From contig QKWP01000064.1 in NCBI GenBank assembly GCA_003550325.1, forward strand, positions 63,601 to 127,600: a DNA stretch of 64,000 bases, in the 5' to 3' direction. The DNA comes from Gigaspora rosea. Taxonomy: Eukaryota; Glomeromycota; Glomeromycetes; Diversisporales; Gigasporaceae. Of the stretch, positions 12,745 through 24,241 are shown one piece after another; position 1 is the stretch's first letter; the number at the start of each line of letters is the position of its first letter. The position numbers and the translations under genes were made by a program. The notes under the pieces are model-generated. The model saw only the letters and a list, made by a program, of their open reading frames with translations, was not told the DNA's origin and searched no databases.

Positions 12745-12776
12745 GAAAGAATTGAAAGAATTGAAAGAATTGAAAG
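12745..12776 (+). repeat. GAAAGAATT tandem repeat upstream of the GPI-protein gene
   Basis: Three full units and a partial fourth, about 175 bp before the start codon at 12949. It may be part of the promoter, but I know no factor that binds it. Confidence 0.7.
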
Positions 12777-12948
12777 TTTACTGTCCAAAAGTCTGTCTTT
12801 TAAAACGAAATTTATGAAGGTTCTTCATAATCGAAAAACCTTTCCTTTTCATAAAAGCGCTCTCACCTGCGCTAAAATTTACTTCTTATAAAAGAAGATT
12901 ATCATTCCTTTTACTCTAATATCCTTAATTTAAAGAAGCTATCCAAAA

Positions 12949-14239
12949 ATGTTATTCAAGATATCTCTCTGTTTTTTGTTAATACTCGTTATTGGAACGT
13001 TTCCTTCTCTCCAATTGCCATATGTAACTTTCCCAACAAATGATTCTGTATTAAAATCTGGTGATCAGGTATTGTCTTTTATCTTTTAATTACACGATAT
13101 ACACGCGTCTCCTACCTTTTAATCTAATTTCTATCTTTAAATTAGATAACAATAAAATTTAAAGATGATGGAAATCCACCGACTTCTTCGATGTCAGGAA
13201 TCAAAATTCAATTCATGAAAAATCAAGATACCCAACAAATTCCTTTGCTCACCATCGTCGAAAACCTTCCAAACACTGAATCACAATTCGATTTTAAAGT
13301 ACCATCTATTAAAGCATTGAATTGTTCTTCTGGAAAATTTTACTTCTTGATGTTTTCTGATTCTGGTAAACCTGATAAAGGTAACATTAGTTGTAGTCCT
13401 ACATTCACGGTACTTGAAGGTAATTTGATCCTTGAAATTTTGTTCCTTTTGAATTATTTTTTTAAAAGTACTGTCAAACATCAAAAAAAAATAAAAATGA
13501 AGATAAAAAATAAATAAATAAATACATATGTATATATTCAAAATACTTTCATATTCATTTTACAGATTCTTCGGAAACTCCATCCGTAACATTTCCTGCA
13601 AAACAAATGACCCAAAATAATTTTTTACGTGGTGGTATTGGTGATATTGGTGATATTGGTGGTGGTATTGGTATACCTGATATTCTCCCGGGTGAGAAAA
13701 AGACTTCAACTTCCGTAAATACCATGACGTCTATAACCTCGACTCCAACAAGTACTTCAACAAGTGCTCCAACAAGTGCTTCAACAATTGCTCCAACAAT
13801 TGCTCAAACAATTACTCCAACAAATACTCCAACAAGCATTGTTACGCCTTTTGTGTCTATAACCACGACACCGACGAATGCCATTATGCCTGCAGTCACG
13901 ACACAGAAAAGTGCTTGGCCATCTGTAATCACTGCATCATCAATAGATCCTTCAAAACCAATAACTGCTATAATTCCATTATATTCCCCATCTGATCCTT
14001 CTTCCGACCCAGGGACTGTTGTAATAGTTGTTAATGGTCCAAAATCCACAAATACTAAACTAACTGCTAGTACTTTTCAACCTCAAAAATCCCCTAATGA
14101 TATAGGAGGTATAGAAAGCAGTTCTACTGTGAACATTAGATTCATAAAACATGGAAAGATTAATTGTATTATTATGAGATTAGGATATATATTTTTAAGT
14201 CTTTTAGTTATGAACATACAGTATTTCGGTTATTTTTAA
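12949..14239 (+). CDS. Kre9/KNH-family Ser/Thr-rich GPI-anchored cell-surface protein
   Basis: Model: exons 12949-13068, 13146-13419 and 13566-14239 with GT-AG introns and matching phases, giving 355 residues. Residues 1-22 are a signal peptide (MLFKISLCFLLILVIGTF...). Residues about 23-131 look like the Ig-like Kre9/KNH N-terminal domain of the fungal Ser-Thr-rich GPI-anchored membrane family: the opening PYVTFPTNDSVLKSGDQITI, then LPNTESQFDFKVPS and GKFYFLMFSDSG. A Gly/Ile/Asp repeat (GGIGDIGDIGGGIG) follows, then a Thr/Ser/Pro-rich stretch at about 179-240 that is probably O-mannosylated. The C-terminus is hydrophobic (RLGYIFLSLLVMNIQYFGYF), as expected for a GPI signal. The likely place is the cell wall or outer plasma membrane; the precise role is unknown, since Kre9/KNH1 of yeast act in beta-1,6-glucan assembly but most relatives are untested. 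Start chosen as the first ATG before a clear signal peptide. Family call firm, anchoring inferred. Confidence 0.85.
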
Positions 14240-15581
14240 TTTTTAATTATATTTAATAATGTAACTTTCGGTAAAAGTTGAAAGCAGGTATTTGGCTGTG
14301 CCAAAACCTGTAACTAGAACTTTCGAAATTTTTTATTCACTTATATCGCTACTACTAAGTTTTTTTTTTTCCTGATTAATAATATTTTTTTTTTATTGTC
14401 GTTATAAAAATGGGTTACATTATAGATGGTGAATATAATGATATAGTCCTATGTAAATGAATAAAGTGCTAAAATTCAAAAGGTGCTACATATCATTTAT
14501 TCTTTTGACCATTTGATTTTATGAAAACTGTCCTGTATATTTATTTAGAAACTACATAAAACATTTGCGCATTATCTGAAATCAGTTAATACCCGAATAC
14601 ATGCAGACTAACTTGGGAATACCTTTTGACATATCGATCGATAAACACAAGTTTTCAATCACGTGAATTTAATTATATGTAAAATGAAACTCGGTATGCT
14701 CGAATTGAGTTCGAAATCGAGCTTACGAGCAAAAAGCTTCATGATCTGTAAATTTCAACTTTTTTGATTAAATACTGTAATATGACGCCTTTTAATTAAA
14801 TGGCTTTTAAAAATGAAATTCAGTTTAAGTAAAATAATAAAAAGTTTTTAATTGAATTTGATGTCTTTTGAATAGTATGACGATTTTAATTAAATAAGCC
14901 ATTTTTAATTAAATGATTAATTAAATGTTTATCGATGACATTTTAATTATAAGTAAAAAAAAAAATTGCGTAAAGTTTATGTCAAAGATTCTCAAATATA
15001 TAAATACATCGCTTTTTATTTTTTTTTTACTTCAATTATTTCAATTTTACAAAATGGATGAAGAAAACTCATTTGGACAACAACTTAATGTAACTGAACT
15101 TACCTCCACGCCGAACTCATTGTTATCTCAAGATGAATTCGGACCAGAAACACTTGCAGCATATGTAATAATTTATAGTTATTGTATGGGTTGTAGTGAA
15201 TAACCCAGTACACACGGGTTCATATTCCGTGCCGAAGGCACGGGATTTAAATATGAACCCGTGTGTGTAACGGGTTATTCAACACCCATATAATAACTAT
15301 TTTATTGCACGGTGTCTGACGTAACAATTCCGTGCCAATAAGTTAATGAAAAAAGCACGGGTTGTCACATAAGACCCGTGCAATAAACGATAAATATGTA
15401 TTATGCAAATACTCAATATGAATTTATGCATGTATTCTATACAGCTGTTTAAACTAACATGTTCGGCAAACATAATTAATATTCATGTGTATAACCGATT
15501 TTAAAGCAGAGTTTGAAACCAAATTTTTGTGTATGCTTCGGAACAGTGTTAGTTCGGGTTTCGGAGCACGAACTAATCAAT
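14240..15581. other. Intergenic region with repeats
   Basis: No gene seen. A frame at 14925-15203 opens in repeat-like DNA and runs into the 15168-15302 hairpin, so it is unlikely to be real. The stretch holds copy A of a dispersed repeat and a composite hairpin, both listed separately. AATTAAATGGCTTTTAAAAA-like phrases recur between 14790 and 14930. Confidence 0.6.
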
Positions 15582-15600
15582 TTAAGCAGGATACATCCCT
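14645..15600 (+). repeat. Dispersed repeat, copy A (interrupted)
   Basis: 14645-14760 matches 20272-20365 (shared CACGTGAATTTAATTAT and CGAGCTTACGAGCAA). 15395-15600 matches the outer parts of 20395-20790 (shared AATTTATGCATGTATTCT, CTGTTTAAAC, ACATAATTAATA and TTTAAGCAG). Copy A carries about 640 bp between the two halves, including a hairpin; copy B instead carries a hAT-type insertion. Copy A therefore shows the unoccupied site of the insertion at 20472-20682. Confidence 0.75.
15168..15302. repeat. Composite hairpin element
   Basis: Outer arms (TAGTTATTGTATGGGTTGTA and ACACCCATATAATAACTA) enclose GAATAACCC / GGGTTATTC, then ACACGGGTTCATATT / AATATGAACCCGTGTG, then an inner CCGTGCCGAAGGCACGG hairpin. 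A further pair follows directly: TTATTGCACGG near 15301 and CCGTGCAATAA near 15388. Confidence 0.75.
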
Positions 15601-16133
15601 ACATAAGAATATTGTGAGGCTTCTTCATACGATGTGAGGAAACTGGTTATTGTTCTAGCCGTGTGTAATTCTTGATTTCGACTATCTTTTTCCCGTTCCA
15701 TTAAATCCTTACCCTTGTCCTTGCCAGTAACAGCATTTCCTAATAATTCATTCATAGCATCAGCTTCATCTCCTCTTAAATCAATTGTTCCCATTGATAA
15801 GCCTTTAATTATGCCTGCTCCTATTTTTTTGGCTGTGCTACTTATAGCTCCAATAGTTTTTTGAATGAGGTTCATGTTGACTATGCCTTGCCGGACTTCT
15901 ATTTTCCACTTAAAGAAAATATGACCACTACGGAAGAAGACATAGGTTCCTGCTGGATTAGCTTTGATTGCCCAATGAACTCTTAATTGTTGACTTCCAT
16001 TATCCTCAAAATCACCAATATCTAAATAAGGCAAATTAGCCGTAAATAAAGAATTATTAAGAAAGTAAAATTGAAAGGTAGAATGAGTTGGTAAATGAGC
16101 ACGCAAAATGACGCACAAAATGCGAAAGAACAC
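15582..16133 (-). CDS. Unrecognised reading frame, probably a terminal exon
   Basis: An open frame of about 183 codons on the minus strand ends in TAA at 15582-15584. Nothing in it identifies a family. It has an apparently globular N-terminal part (GDFEDNGSQQLRVHWAIKAN), a Gly/Ala/Lys segment (AISSTAKKIGAGIIKGLSMG) and a charged helical part (GKDKGKDLMEREKDSRNQEL). The upstream end has no ATG in the open frame; instead TTTCTATTCTTACCAG, a strong splice acceptor, precedes about 16134, so this is probably the last exon of a gene whose 5' exons I could not find. The first in-frame ATG lies at the MNLIQKTIG segment. Its end overlaps repeat copy A, so the last residues may derive from a repeat. 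It could also be a decayed fragment. Confidence 0.4.
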   Translation of the reverse strand: MFFRILCVILRAHLPTHSTFQFYFLNNSLFTANLPYLDIGDFEDNGSQQLRVHWAIKANPAGTYVFFRSGHIFFKWKIEVRQGIVNMNLIQKTIGAISSTAKKIGAGIIKGLSMGTIDLRGDEADAMNELLGNAVTGKDKGKDLMEREKDSRNQELHTARTITSFLTSYEEASQYSYVGMYPA

Positions 16134-17508
16134 TGGTAAGAATAGAAATTTGTAACTCAGTAATTCATAGTTCCCGAAAATATACTTAAGGCCAGAGTTT
16201 TCGCCTTAATAAAGTTTTTCTCAGATTACGATCTCTTAGAAAAAGAATCGGATTCTCATCGTATTTAGTATAGTGTATTGTTTATTATTGTATTGTTTTA
16301 TTATTTCTTTATATCATTATTGTTGTAATAAACCCGATATTTAATTAATTACATCATATGTATGTTATTCAAATCAATCACGTAGACTGATCTGATTAAT
16401 TAAGTGAAGGTAGGGACAGTGAAAAATATCGATATTTTTACAAATTTGTCTGTTGTGTAATATACATAATTTTTAGCCAGAATTACAGAATTATGCAATT
16501 AGATATCATGTGAATTATGCAGTTGCAACCATAATTATGATATTTCTGGCCGAAATTAAAAAAAAAAAAACTAGGTTAGTTTTAAGAATGTGGGTTGTCA
16601 GATTGGCTTTATTATAATTATTTTTTATTACTGTTGCAAAAATCAATTGTTAACATGTTTCTTTATATAATCAACCTCTCTAAGAGCACTCTCTCTAAAC
16701 AGTGTTGTCACTCAGACTGGACCCAAACTCGGATCAGACTGGACCGGACTCGAACCCGGACCAGACAAAGCTAATCATACAGTTATATGCTCAACTAAAC
16801 TGAGTTACATTAAAAATTAATTATGTAGTATAGCAGTTCGGTAGTAGCAGGTTAGTTCAAAAGGCTCAGGTTACACAAAAAGCAAAATTTTTTGGATTAC
16901 TAGTGCATCCTATCAGTCAATTTATACAGTACAGATGATATCGTAATAATCACTAATCTTTTTAAATATTATAAAACTAGCTAACTTCCTTATTGCATAA
17001 AAACAGCAAAACAAGTTCACAAAACAGACATAAATACTTATTCACTATTATGTACAAATCATTTCATTTGTATTAATTTAGTCAGTAAAGATAAAGAACA
17101 TTTTATAATTTTACTATCAAAATAAGTCAAAAATATAAATACATATTACTATTATATACAAATAATTTTACTCATATTATCATTCTATAAAAAATATTTA
17201 CTATAGGTTTCTGAAATAAGCTATATTTTAATTACCGGAATAGCAAGTAAAGTTAATAACAAAATTTTTTACATCTCATAATAGGAATTATGATAATTCT
17301 AATACAATTTCAATTTTAACTGCAAATTATTATTTCTAGAATTCTATTGCAAACTAATTTTAACCCTAATACATACTTTGATTACTACTATTTGCTACTG
17401 CATACAATACCCAGGTCTTATTCAAGAGCTTCGTTTTTATAGTTGAATAGTACCCATAACTGGAATCAGGTACTATATTTGTAGAATACATCATATGAAA
17501 TAATAAAT

Positions 17509-17703
17509 TATTGCGCTTTTCAAATTACTGTGATTAGTGATTTTCATACATCAAATCGGAAAACGGAAATCTAGAAAAAATGCCAATACATGATTGGCTA
17601 AAAATTATTTCTGACCAATTACAGACTTGTATTTTTTTTAAAATTCTGATTTTCAGTGTGATGTATAAAAATTACTAATCACAATAATTTAAAAAGCACA
17701 ATA
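17509..17703. mobile_element. Small foldback element (MITE-like), about 195 bp
   Basis: The ends TATTGCGCTTTTCAAATTAC and, in reverse, TATTGTGCTTTTTAAATTAT begin arms of about 45 bp that continue through TGTGATTAGTGATTTTCATA. TA dinucleotides flank the paired ends, which would suit a Tc1/mariner-type element, but the assignment is weak. Confidence 0.6.
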
Positions 17704-18709
17704 ATATAGTTATATCCTGAGAATTAAGTCAGATAGGTAGTAAATAATAATACTCGGGTCTTAATTATAAAGTATTGTAGTAGATATCAATAGAATTGCA
17801 AGTTTTGTAACAGAATATTTAGTAGTAATAAATGATTTTAAAAATTCTTTTATCAGAAACATAGGCAAAACTCTAAGTTTATTTTATAAACATTAATATT
17901 AAACTTTTATAATTTTTACTAAAATTTCTATACCAAAGCTATGGATTGTTGCTAATATATTCTCTTATAATAAAATTATGGCTATTTACTCTTTATAAGA
18001 CCTGATTGGTTTAATCTAATTATTTAAATTTGTAAATTTTGCATATAATAATAATAATATAAATAATTAAACAAATATAGATATACATATAAAAACTTTA
18101 TATATGCTTATACCTATTTTGGTTAGATATTATAAATTTTTATTTATCAGTATTCTATTAAACTTTATATATCTCTATCACTTAATCTTAACTATATATT
18201 TGGTTATTAAATAGCAAGCAAGCTTTGTAATTTTTTATAGCAACTCACTAATGATTCAAATTACAATATACTGTAGCTATTGGATAGCAATTAAGTTCTA
18301 TAACAAATTTTTTATAATAATTCATAATAGAAATTTCAATAATTTAATGCAAACTAATTTAACTTCATTAACTATATGCAATAAGTAATTCATAATAAAA
18401 ATTACAACAGTTTAGATAATAACTAATATTAGTATATAGTAGTAAATTTTACAGTGTGGACAACCTAATTCCAACCAATAAAAATTTTTAGTGGCCAAAT
18501 TCAGATTTTATTTTTTATATATATAAAGAGGCCAATTTGAAAATTTAGCTAATATTTATATATAAAGTAATTAAATTTAAATTTTTAATATATATAAAAA
18601 TAAAATTAATTGTTCAAAGAGGCCAAAATTGTCTTTTTTATATAAGGTAATTATACCTAATTCCATGGATCAACCTAATTTTGTGGATTATAATATTTTA
18701 TAATATTTT

Positions 18710-19110
18710 ATAATTCCATAATCCAATTCAAATAATTTGTTATCATTCGAATCATCTCACTAAAATGATTCTAATGGTACCAAAATTAGCTGAATTAGAT
18801 TACAATATTTTGAGATAAAAGATATATTTATTATTTTTTGAAATCAAATATATTTCATAGAATTGTGTATCTCATAATCCTGTAATTCAATTTGGATGAT
18901 TTTGGTATTATTTGAATTGTCTCACTAAGATAAATCTAATGTACTAAAGTAATCCAAATTGGGTTACAGAATTTAGAGATATAAGGTGTTTTCTGTGATC
19001 AAATCGATTTTTATAGATTGTATATCTTGTGACTCTGCGATCCAATTTGGATGATTTAGATATTATTTGAATTATCTTAGTGAGACAATTCGAATAGTAC
19101 CAAAATTGTC
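18710..19110. repeat. Cluster of related palindromic repeats
   Basis: The phrase CAATTTGGATGATTTTGGTA or close variants occur at least three times (near 18889, 19041 and, in reverse, 19090), followed by TTTGAATTGTCTCACTAAGA-like sequence, in both orientations. It belongs to the wider phrase family discussed in the findings. Confidence 0.65.
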
Positions 19111-19441
19111 CAAATCAAATTACAAAGTCCCAAAATACATGGTCCATAGAAATAAATTGATTTTTTATGCATACCTTATAATTAAGTAGCCAAGTCTATT
19201 AATAAATTTTGTTCAAATTCTGTAAAAAAATTTTACATCATATATAATTTAGTATAACAAACATATTATTTAGCAAACTTTGTTTAATTTATTTAACAAA
19301 AAATCAAGTTTATTATGTATCTACAGAAGTAGAACCGTGGCTTTTAAATTTTCATAAATTATATAGATTGTAACTTTTTTATTATTAAAAAAATTTTAGT
19401 ATATAAAGTATAAAAAAATTTTATAGTTAAATAATAAATTG

Positions 19442-19800
19442 GCCCTCAATAGTAGAAACTAGACAATTTGGCAGATCACGGGTTTTGAGAAAATCAGCAA
19501 AAACTATTTTGTTACACAAAATCAAACCAATCTAAAAATAGTATATTCATAATTAACAAACCTGTTTAAACAGGATTATTAGATCTGCAGACCTGTAGAT
19601 TGCTTTTAAAATCTCATAAATCTATTTTTAGATTATAGCGTCAAAAGCTTTTAACTGTTGTATCACAAAAATTTATTAAGTGATCAGACTTTTATTATTA
19701 AGTAAAAAAAGTTTGGGCTTTAAATTTTATACCTGATCAATCAAACAGGTTAATTTTCAAAAAATTGTCAAATTGTCTGGTTTCTACTTTTGAGGGCCCA
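19442..19800. repeat. Foldback element with GGCCCTCA termini
   Basis: GGCCCTCAATAGTAGAAACT at the left pairs with AGTTTCTACTATTGAGGGCC-like sequence at the right (actual right end GGTTTCTACTTTTGAGGGCC). The arms extend through GACAATTTG. No clear target duplication. Confidence 0.65.
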
Positions 19801-20271
19801 TATATTTTATAAATTAAATTTTACAAATAAATACAATTTTTGAAGAACTTTTATATGTGACAAAAAAAATCCTCAGAATTAGATATAATTATCTAATATA
19901 AAAGGTGGCCAAATTTTATATTTAATTATAAAAATACTATAACTTTAATCTGCTATAACTTTTTTTTAAATGGATTTAAAAAAAATTTAAGAACATAAAA
20001 AAGTTTAGCTTGTTATGATTTAATATTTTAAGATAGTATTTTTTTTGTTTATTCTTTTTTTTTGAAGAAGGATTAACAATTTGAATTTCATTAATTTTAT
20101 TGGTCAGAACTAGAGGTAGGCACCATGCGCATGAGTGCATGCATGCATGCATCATGCATGTGCATAGTTTAACAAACTGTATACCAAAATGCCCATACAA
20201 AAAAAAAAATAGCAATAATACTATTACTATATAAGTTGTGTATAGAGATATGATTCTATTTTGTTCGTCTC

Positions 20272-20790
20272 TAAATACAAGTTTTTAATCACGTGAATTT
20301 AATTATGTAAAATGAAGCTTGGTAGAGTTCAAAATCGAGCTTACGAGCAAGTTTTTTTGAATTCAATATCTTTTAAATTTATTTTTATACCGTTATGATG
20401 AATTCAGACCAGCTATATTATACAAATACTCAATATAAATTTATGCATGTATTCTAAATATCTGTTTAAACTATACATAAGGACGAAATTATTTTGGGTT
20501 CTAAAACCCAAAATTAAAATTTTACTTGAAAGATGAAATTATTTGATACTTTTTTTGAATAGACGAAATTATAAGGAACATATCTATATAAATTTTATTT
20601 GCTCTTCCTTATAAAAATTTTAATTTTCTCTAATAAAGACGAAATAGGGCTTTTTCAAAAATCAATTTTGGTAGCATCACTAACATGTTTGGTCAAACAT
20701 AATTAATACTCATGTGCTTTAAAACAGTGTTTGGTCATGTTTTGAAATATAAACTAACCAATTTAAGCAGAATCACATTTCTAATCATGA
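20272..20790 (+). repeat. Dispersed repeat, copy B
   Basis: Matches both halves of copy A (14645-15600) without the 640-bp middle. It is interrupted by the hAT-type element at 20472-20682. Confidence 0.75.
20472..20682 (+). mobile_element. hAT-type MITE, family TATACATGAGG/TAGTGATG, copy 1
   Basis: Begins TATACATAAGGACGAAATTA and ends GCATCACTA. It is the same family as 51102-51338, 59852-60091 (reverse) and 62198-62403. Here no 8-bp duplication is visible: the right flank continues copy A directly (GTTTAAAC then TAACATG), so one duplication was lost or the insertion was unusual. Confidence 0.8.
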
Positions 20791-21662
20791 GCTAGTAAGT
20801 ATATCAAATTAGGATAAATTCCATATTTTTTGATTTTTGTTTTATATTATACAAGACTATAGTAAAAAATTCTGTTATGAAACTTATTTGAATTCCAGTA
20901 ACTTGTATTATATAGTTGAGTTTGTATCGAATTATCTATATAGTTGCCAGGCTTAATAACTATGGGTATTCTAATATTCAACTACTATATTAATATCATA
21001 AGGTCATACATATACAATATATGCAAAAGACTATGCAAAACACAATAATTTTTAATTTATATTAAATCTAGTAATCGATTACAAATATATAACAAACCTA
21101 TAACATTAATTATGCAACTTATCAAAATATCACAACAATTACAAATTTAACAATCACAGTAATATTATAATAATATAACAGGGTGAAACCCATAATGAAA
21201 TAGTTATATTATTGATACAGATCTTTTCTAAAATAGTACCCTAACGCTAATTAAACTAAATCTGTATCAATAACATAATTATCTCAGCACAGGTTTACCC
21301 TTTTGTATAATAATTATTCAAACTACAATTTATTTAATAAGTTTGAATAATAAGACTTGCACAATTATGTAACATAAAGTAAATTAGATAAACTATATTT
21401 TGTGATTTTTTTAGCCAATTAGATATTTTAGTATGGACATACAGCAGGTAATTTTATAAAAATTTGAATAAATAAATATTGAATAAAAAAATTACATGCA
21501 AATGGGTAGAAATCAAATAAATTTACATGCATTCATGATCTAATTTATCTTAGAAAATCTGGAAAATATAGAAATTCCCATGGCATGTGATCTGCAACTT
21601 GACATGATTTAAAAATATAGCTCTCAAATAATAAGAACAAGCACACTTGTAATGGCTAGTAA

Positions 21663-21818
21663 GGGCACTGACATTTATTACCTGATATCTATTTACTATA
21701 GAGGCTTACCCCACCCCAGATAAGATCTATAAATAGAATTTTAGCCAATCAAATTTAACTAAGGTAAGATTTTTCTTGACCCCACCCCTAAAATATTACC
21801 TAATAAATGTTAGCGCAC
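21663..21818. mobile_element. PIF/Harbinger-like MITE, 156 bp
   Basis: TIRs GGGCACTGACATTTATTACC (left) and GTGCGCTAACATTTATTAGG (right, reversed), flanked by TAA on both sides (21660-21662 and 21819-21821). A three-base TAA/TTA duplication is typical of the PIF/Harbinger group. Confidence 0.8.
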
Positions 21819-22026
21819 TAATTATTATATTTTAAGGTTTTGATATAGTAGTTTTATATAAGCATGACATATAAAATATGCTATAATTGGATAAATAAAA
21901 ATTATTACTAAAAGAGTTAGTAAATATCAAAAAAATTGAACAGAACCTGTTTGAAATTATGAACTAACTATGCACTTAAGTAGAGGGTTAGTTCTAACCA
22001 ATCAAATACTTTGGTATGGACAGGAC

Positions 22027-22343
22027 TAGTGTATAAAATATGATTCTAAAAGTATGTGAATCTTGTGCACATTGTACACATAATTTATGTGAACAATTTT
22101 AAAAACTTGTGCACTATATAGCTTTGTAATAATTAAATTTATATAAATAAATCTAAATATGTATACAATAAATTATGTGCACAGTATGCTCTATGTGCAC
22201 ATCTTCTAATTTTACTAATAATTTTAGTGCACTAGTTAACCCAAAAGTATGTGAATTCTGTGCATATTTCTAGCCAAAAAAATGTGAAACTTTTTAAAAA
22301 CATGTGTATATGAGCATATTGTGCACATAGATTTTATACACTG
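22027..22343. mobile_element. hAT-type MITE, 317 bp
   Basis: TIRs TAGTGTATAAAAT and CAGTGTATAAAAT (reversed). Flanked by GACAGGAC and GACAGAAC, an 8-bp duplication with one mismatch. The interior repeats short TGTGCACAT phrases. Confidence 0.75.
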
Positions 22344-22437
22344 GACAGAACAATCATGACACGAGTTAGTTTTAAAGTAGAGTTTATATTAAATATATAT
22401 AAATGAGTTTTAGAAAGTTAAATAGAAATGCCATATG

Positions 22438-22866
22438 CTTTGATTTTTAAAATTTATAAAAAAAGCTTATTTTTTTAAAACTTTAAAGCTAAATAATTTT
22501 TGATCTACTGGTCCATTTTAAATGATTTTACTACCAAAATGGTCATTTCTTTGAGATGATTCCAACAAGCCCAAAATCATAAAAATCCAATTACAGGATC
22601 ATAAGAAAATGCACTATCAAATAGGTAATATACCTGAAATTGGTTTGATCTATATCAAACCAATTTCAGATGTGTCATCTATTTGATAGCACATTTTCTT
22701 ATGACCCTGTAATTGGATTTTTATAATTTTTAGCTCATTGGAATCAGCTTAAAGAAACAAATAGTTTGGTAGTAAAATTATTTAAAATGGTCCAGTAGAT
22801 CAAAAATTATTTAGCTTTAAAGTTTTAAAAAATAAGCTTTTTTTATAAATTCCAAAAATCAGATAT
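22438..22866. repeat. Large inverted repeat, arms of about 210 bp
   Basis: The two halves pair from TTTGATTTTTAAAATTTATA at the left through GATCTACTGGTCCATTTTAA and GCACTATCAAATAG to a centre at about 22651 (GGTTTGATCTATATCAAACC). There are small differences only. A diverged relative lies within 40190-40560. Confidence 0.8.
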
Positions 22867-24241
22867 GCACATTTTATTTTAATTTAATTTCATTATAATC
22901 TATAACAATTATTTATGATCAAGCTACTTTTTATATATAACTAATATAAATTTTATCAAAAATTTTTTTGTAACTAATCACTAACTAATTAGTTTTTGAT
23001 ATTACGAACCAATAATGAATTTTAACTATGCTGCATATATATGCATGCATGCTATATATTATGCATATGCATAGTAGCAAAAATACAATTTTGCCTACTC
23101 TAGTCAGGACTAGGTAGTCTGCACTATATAATAAAATTTTTGGAATAATTTAGCAGAAATCACAACTTTAATATAATCTAACTTGATCTTAACTATATAC
23201 AGAGTTACTAGAATAGCAAGTAAGTTTTGTAACAATTTTTTACAATAACTTATAGTAGAAATTATAATAATTTTAATAAAATCCAACTCATAATTAAAAA
23301 TATATAATAGATAATACAAAAATTTTAAGATATACATAAGTTATTATAAATCTAATCAAGAGATTTTAGGTAATTAATTTGCTTTATTCAGATTTTGAAA
23401 ATATAACTAAACTTAATATTTTTATTTCTTATTTTTTATTTATATTAATTAATAAAAGAATGGCTCAGAATAGATAAGAGCGACTAACACCTAGTCCAAA
23501 AATGCCAAGTACAGGAACCTGGTACCTGGTTTAAAAATGTATATCAATACTGATATACATGGCATGTGCATTTACAAATTTCTAATTAGAACCAATTTGT
23601 TATTCTTATTATAAGCTACTTTAGAGACAAGTAATAAGTAAAAAATAAAAAATTTCTAATTGATATTGATCTGTATAATCCTTTATGTAATACTTGTACC
23701 AATTCTCAAAGGGTCAATGGCAAACTTAATTTTGTTCATATACTTTAATAATAATTATAATATAATAAAACCTTTAATAACCTTCTTTGCCATATTTGAT
23801 TATGTGTGTAATGAATTTTTTACCGAATATCATCATTATATTGAAATTGAATAATACTTTGTTTCAAAATAACTTCTATTTATTTCTCAATATAAGTACT
23901 TTTTTATTTATATTTATTTTAAAAATTAATTCATGAAAATTATATTTTAAATGATATATATAATTTATAGGAACTTGTGATAATATGCAAATAAGCATTG
24001 CTTCAAAAAAATATATTAGATATTAAAAAATTAGATAAAAAATTAGGAATATTTAAATTAATAATATAAAAATGCGCAAGTATAAAATTGTAAGAAGTCT
24101 TCTGTTAAGTAAATATTTGACCTTTTTTCTAGCTTAAAAGAAATAAATTAAAGATACATTTCTTTGTTTATTATTATTTTTAAGAATTTGCACACTTATG
24201 ATAACAATAATTATCTTCTAGCTGTTTAATTTGAAACCACT

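Larger units (their letters stand above)
7361..12948. other. Long intergenic region between SCAP and the GPI-protein gene
   Basis: Mostly A+T-rich non-coding DNA. It contains the SCAP 3' leader, a fragment of the S foldback repeat, a doubtful minus-strand gene, several hairpins, AACGTT-rich arrays and an 11-bp tandem repeat (listed separately). Around 7800-7930, phrases such as CGGATATAGTGAAC and GGATATAACGAAC look like a worn pogo/mariner-type non-autonomous element. Palindromic ACGTACGT runs occur at 11307-11324, 11403-11413 and 12378-12389. From 10600 to 12700 I see no gene. Confidence 0.6.
16134..24241. other. A+T-rich repeat region without genes
   Basis: No coding region is convincing in either strand; open frames are short and of extreme composition. 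The stretch is a patchwork of foldback repeats and non-autonomous transposons, listed where their ends could be fixed. At 16700 a lone CAGTGTTGTCACTCAGACTG resembles the left end of the hAT-type element at 25981, but no matching right end was found. ATGCATGC runs occur at 20136-20158 and 23036-23052. Confidence 0.6.

Noticed and set aside
13804-14049. A minus-strand frame within the GPI-protein gene.
   Set aside because: It is the reverse of the Thr/Ser-rich repeat of that gene.
14925-15203. A 92-codon plus-strand gene.
   Set aside because: It opens in repeated AATTAAATG sequence and ends within the hairpin at 15168-15302, so it is probably chance.
16700-16760. A full hAT-type element starting with CAGTGTTGTCACTCAGACTG.
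   Set aside because: No matching right end or duplication was found downstream.
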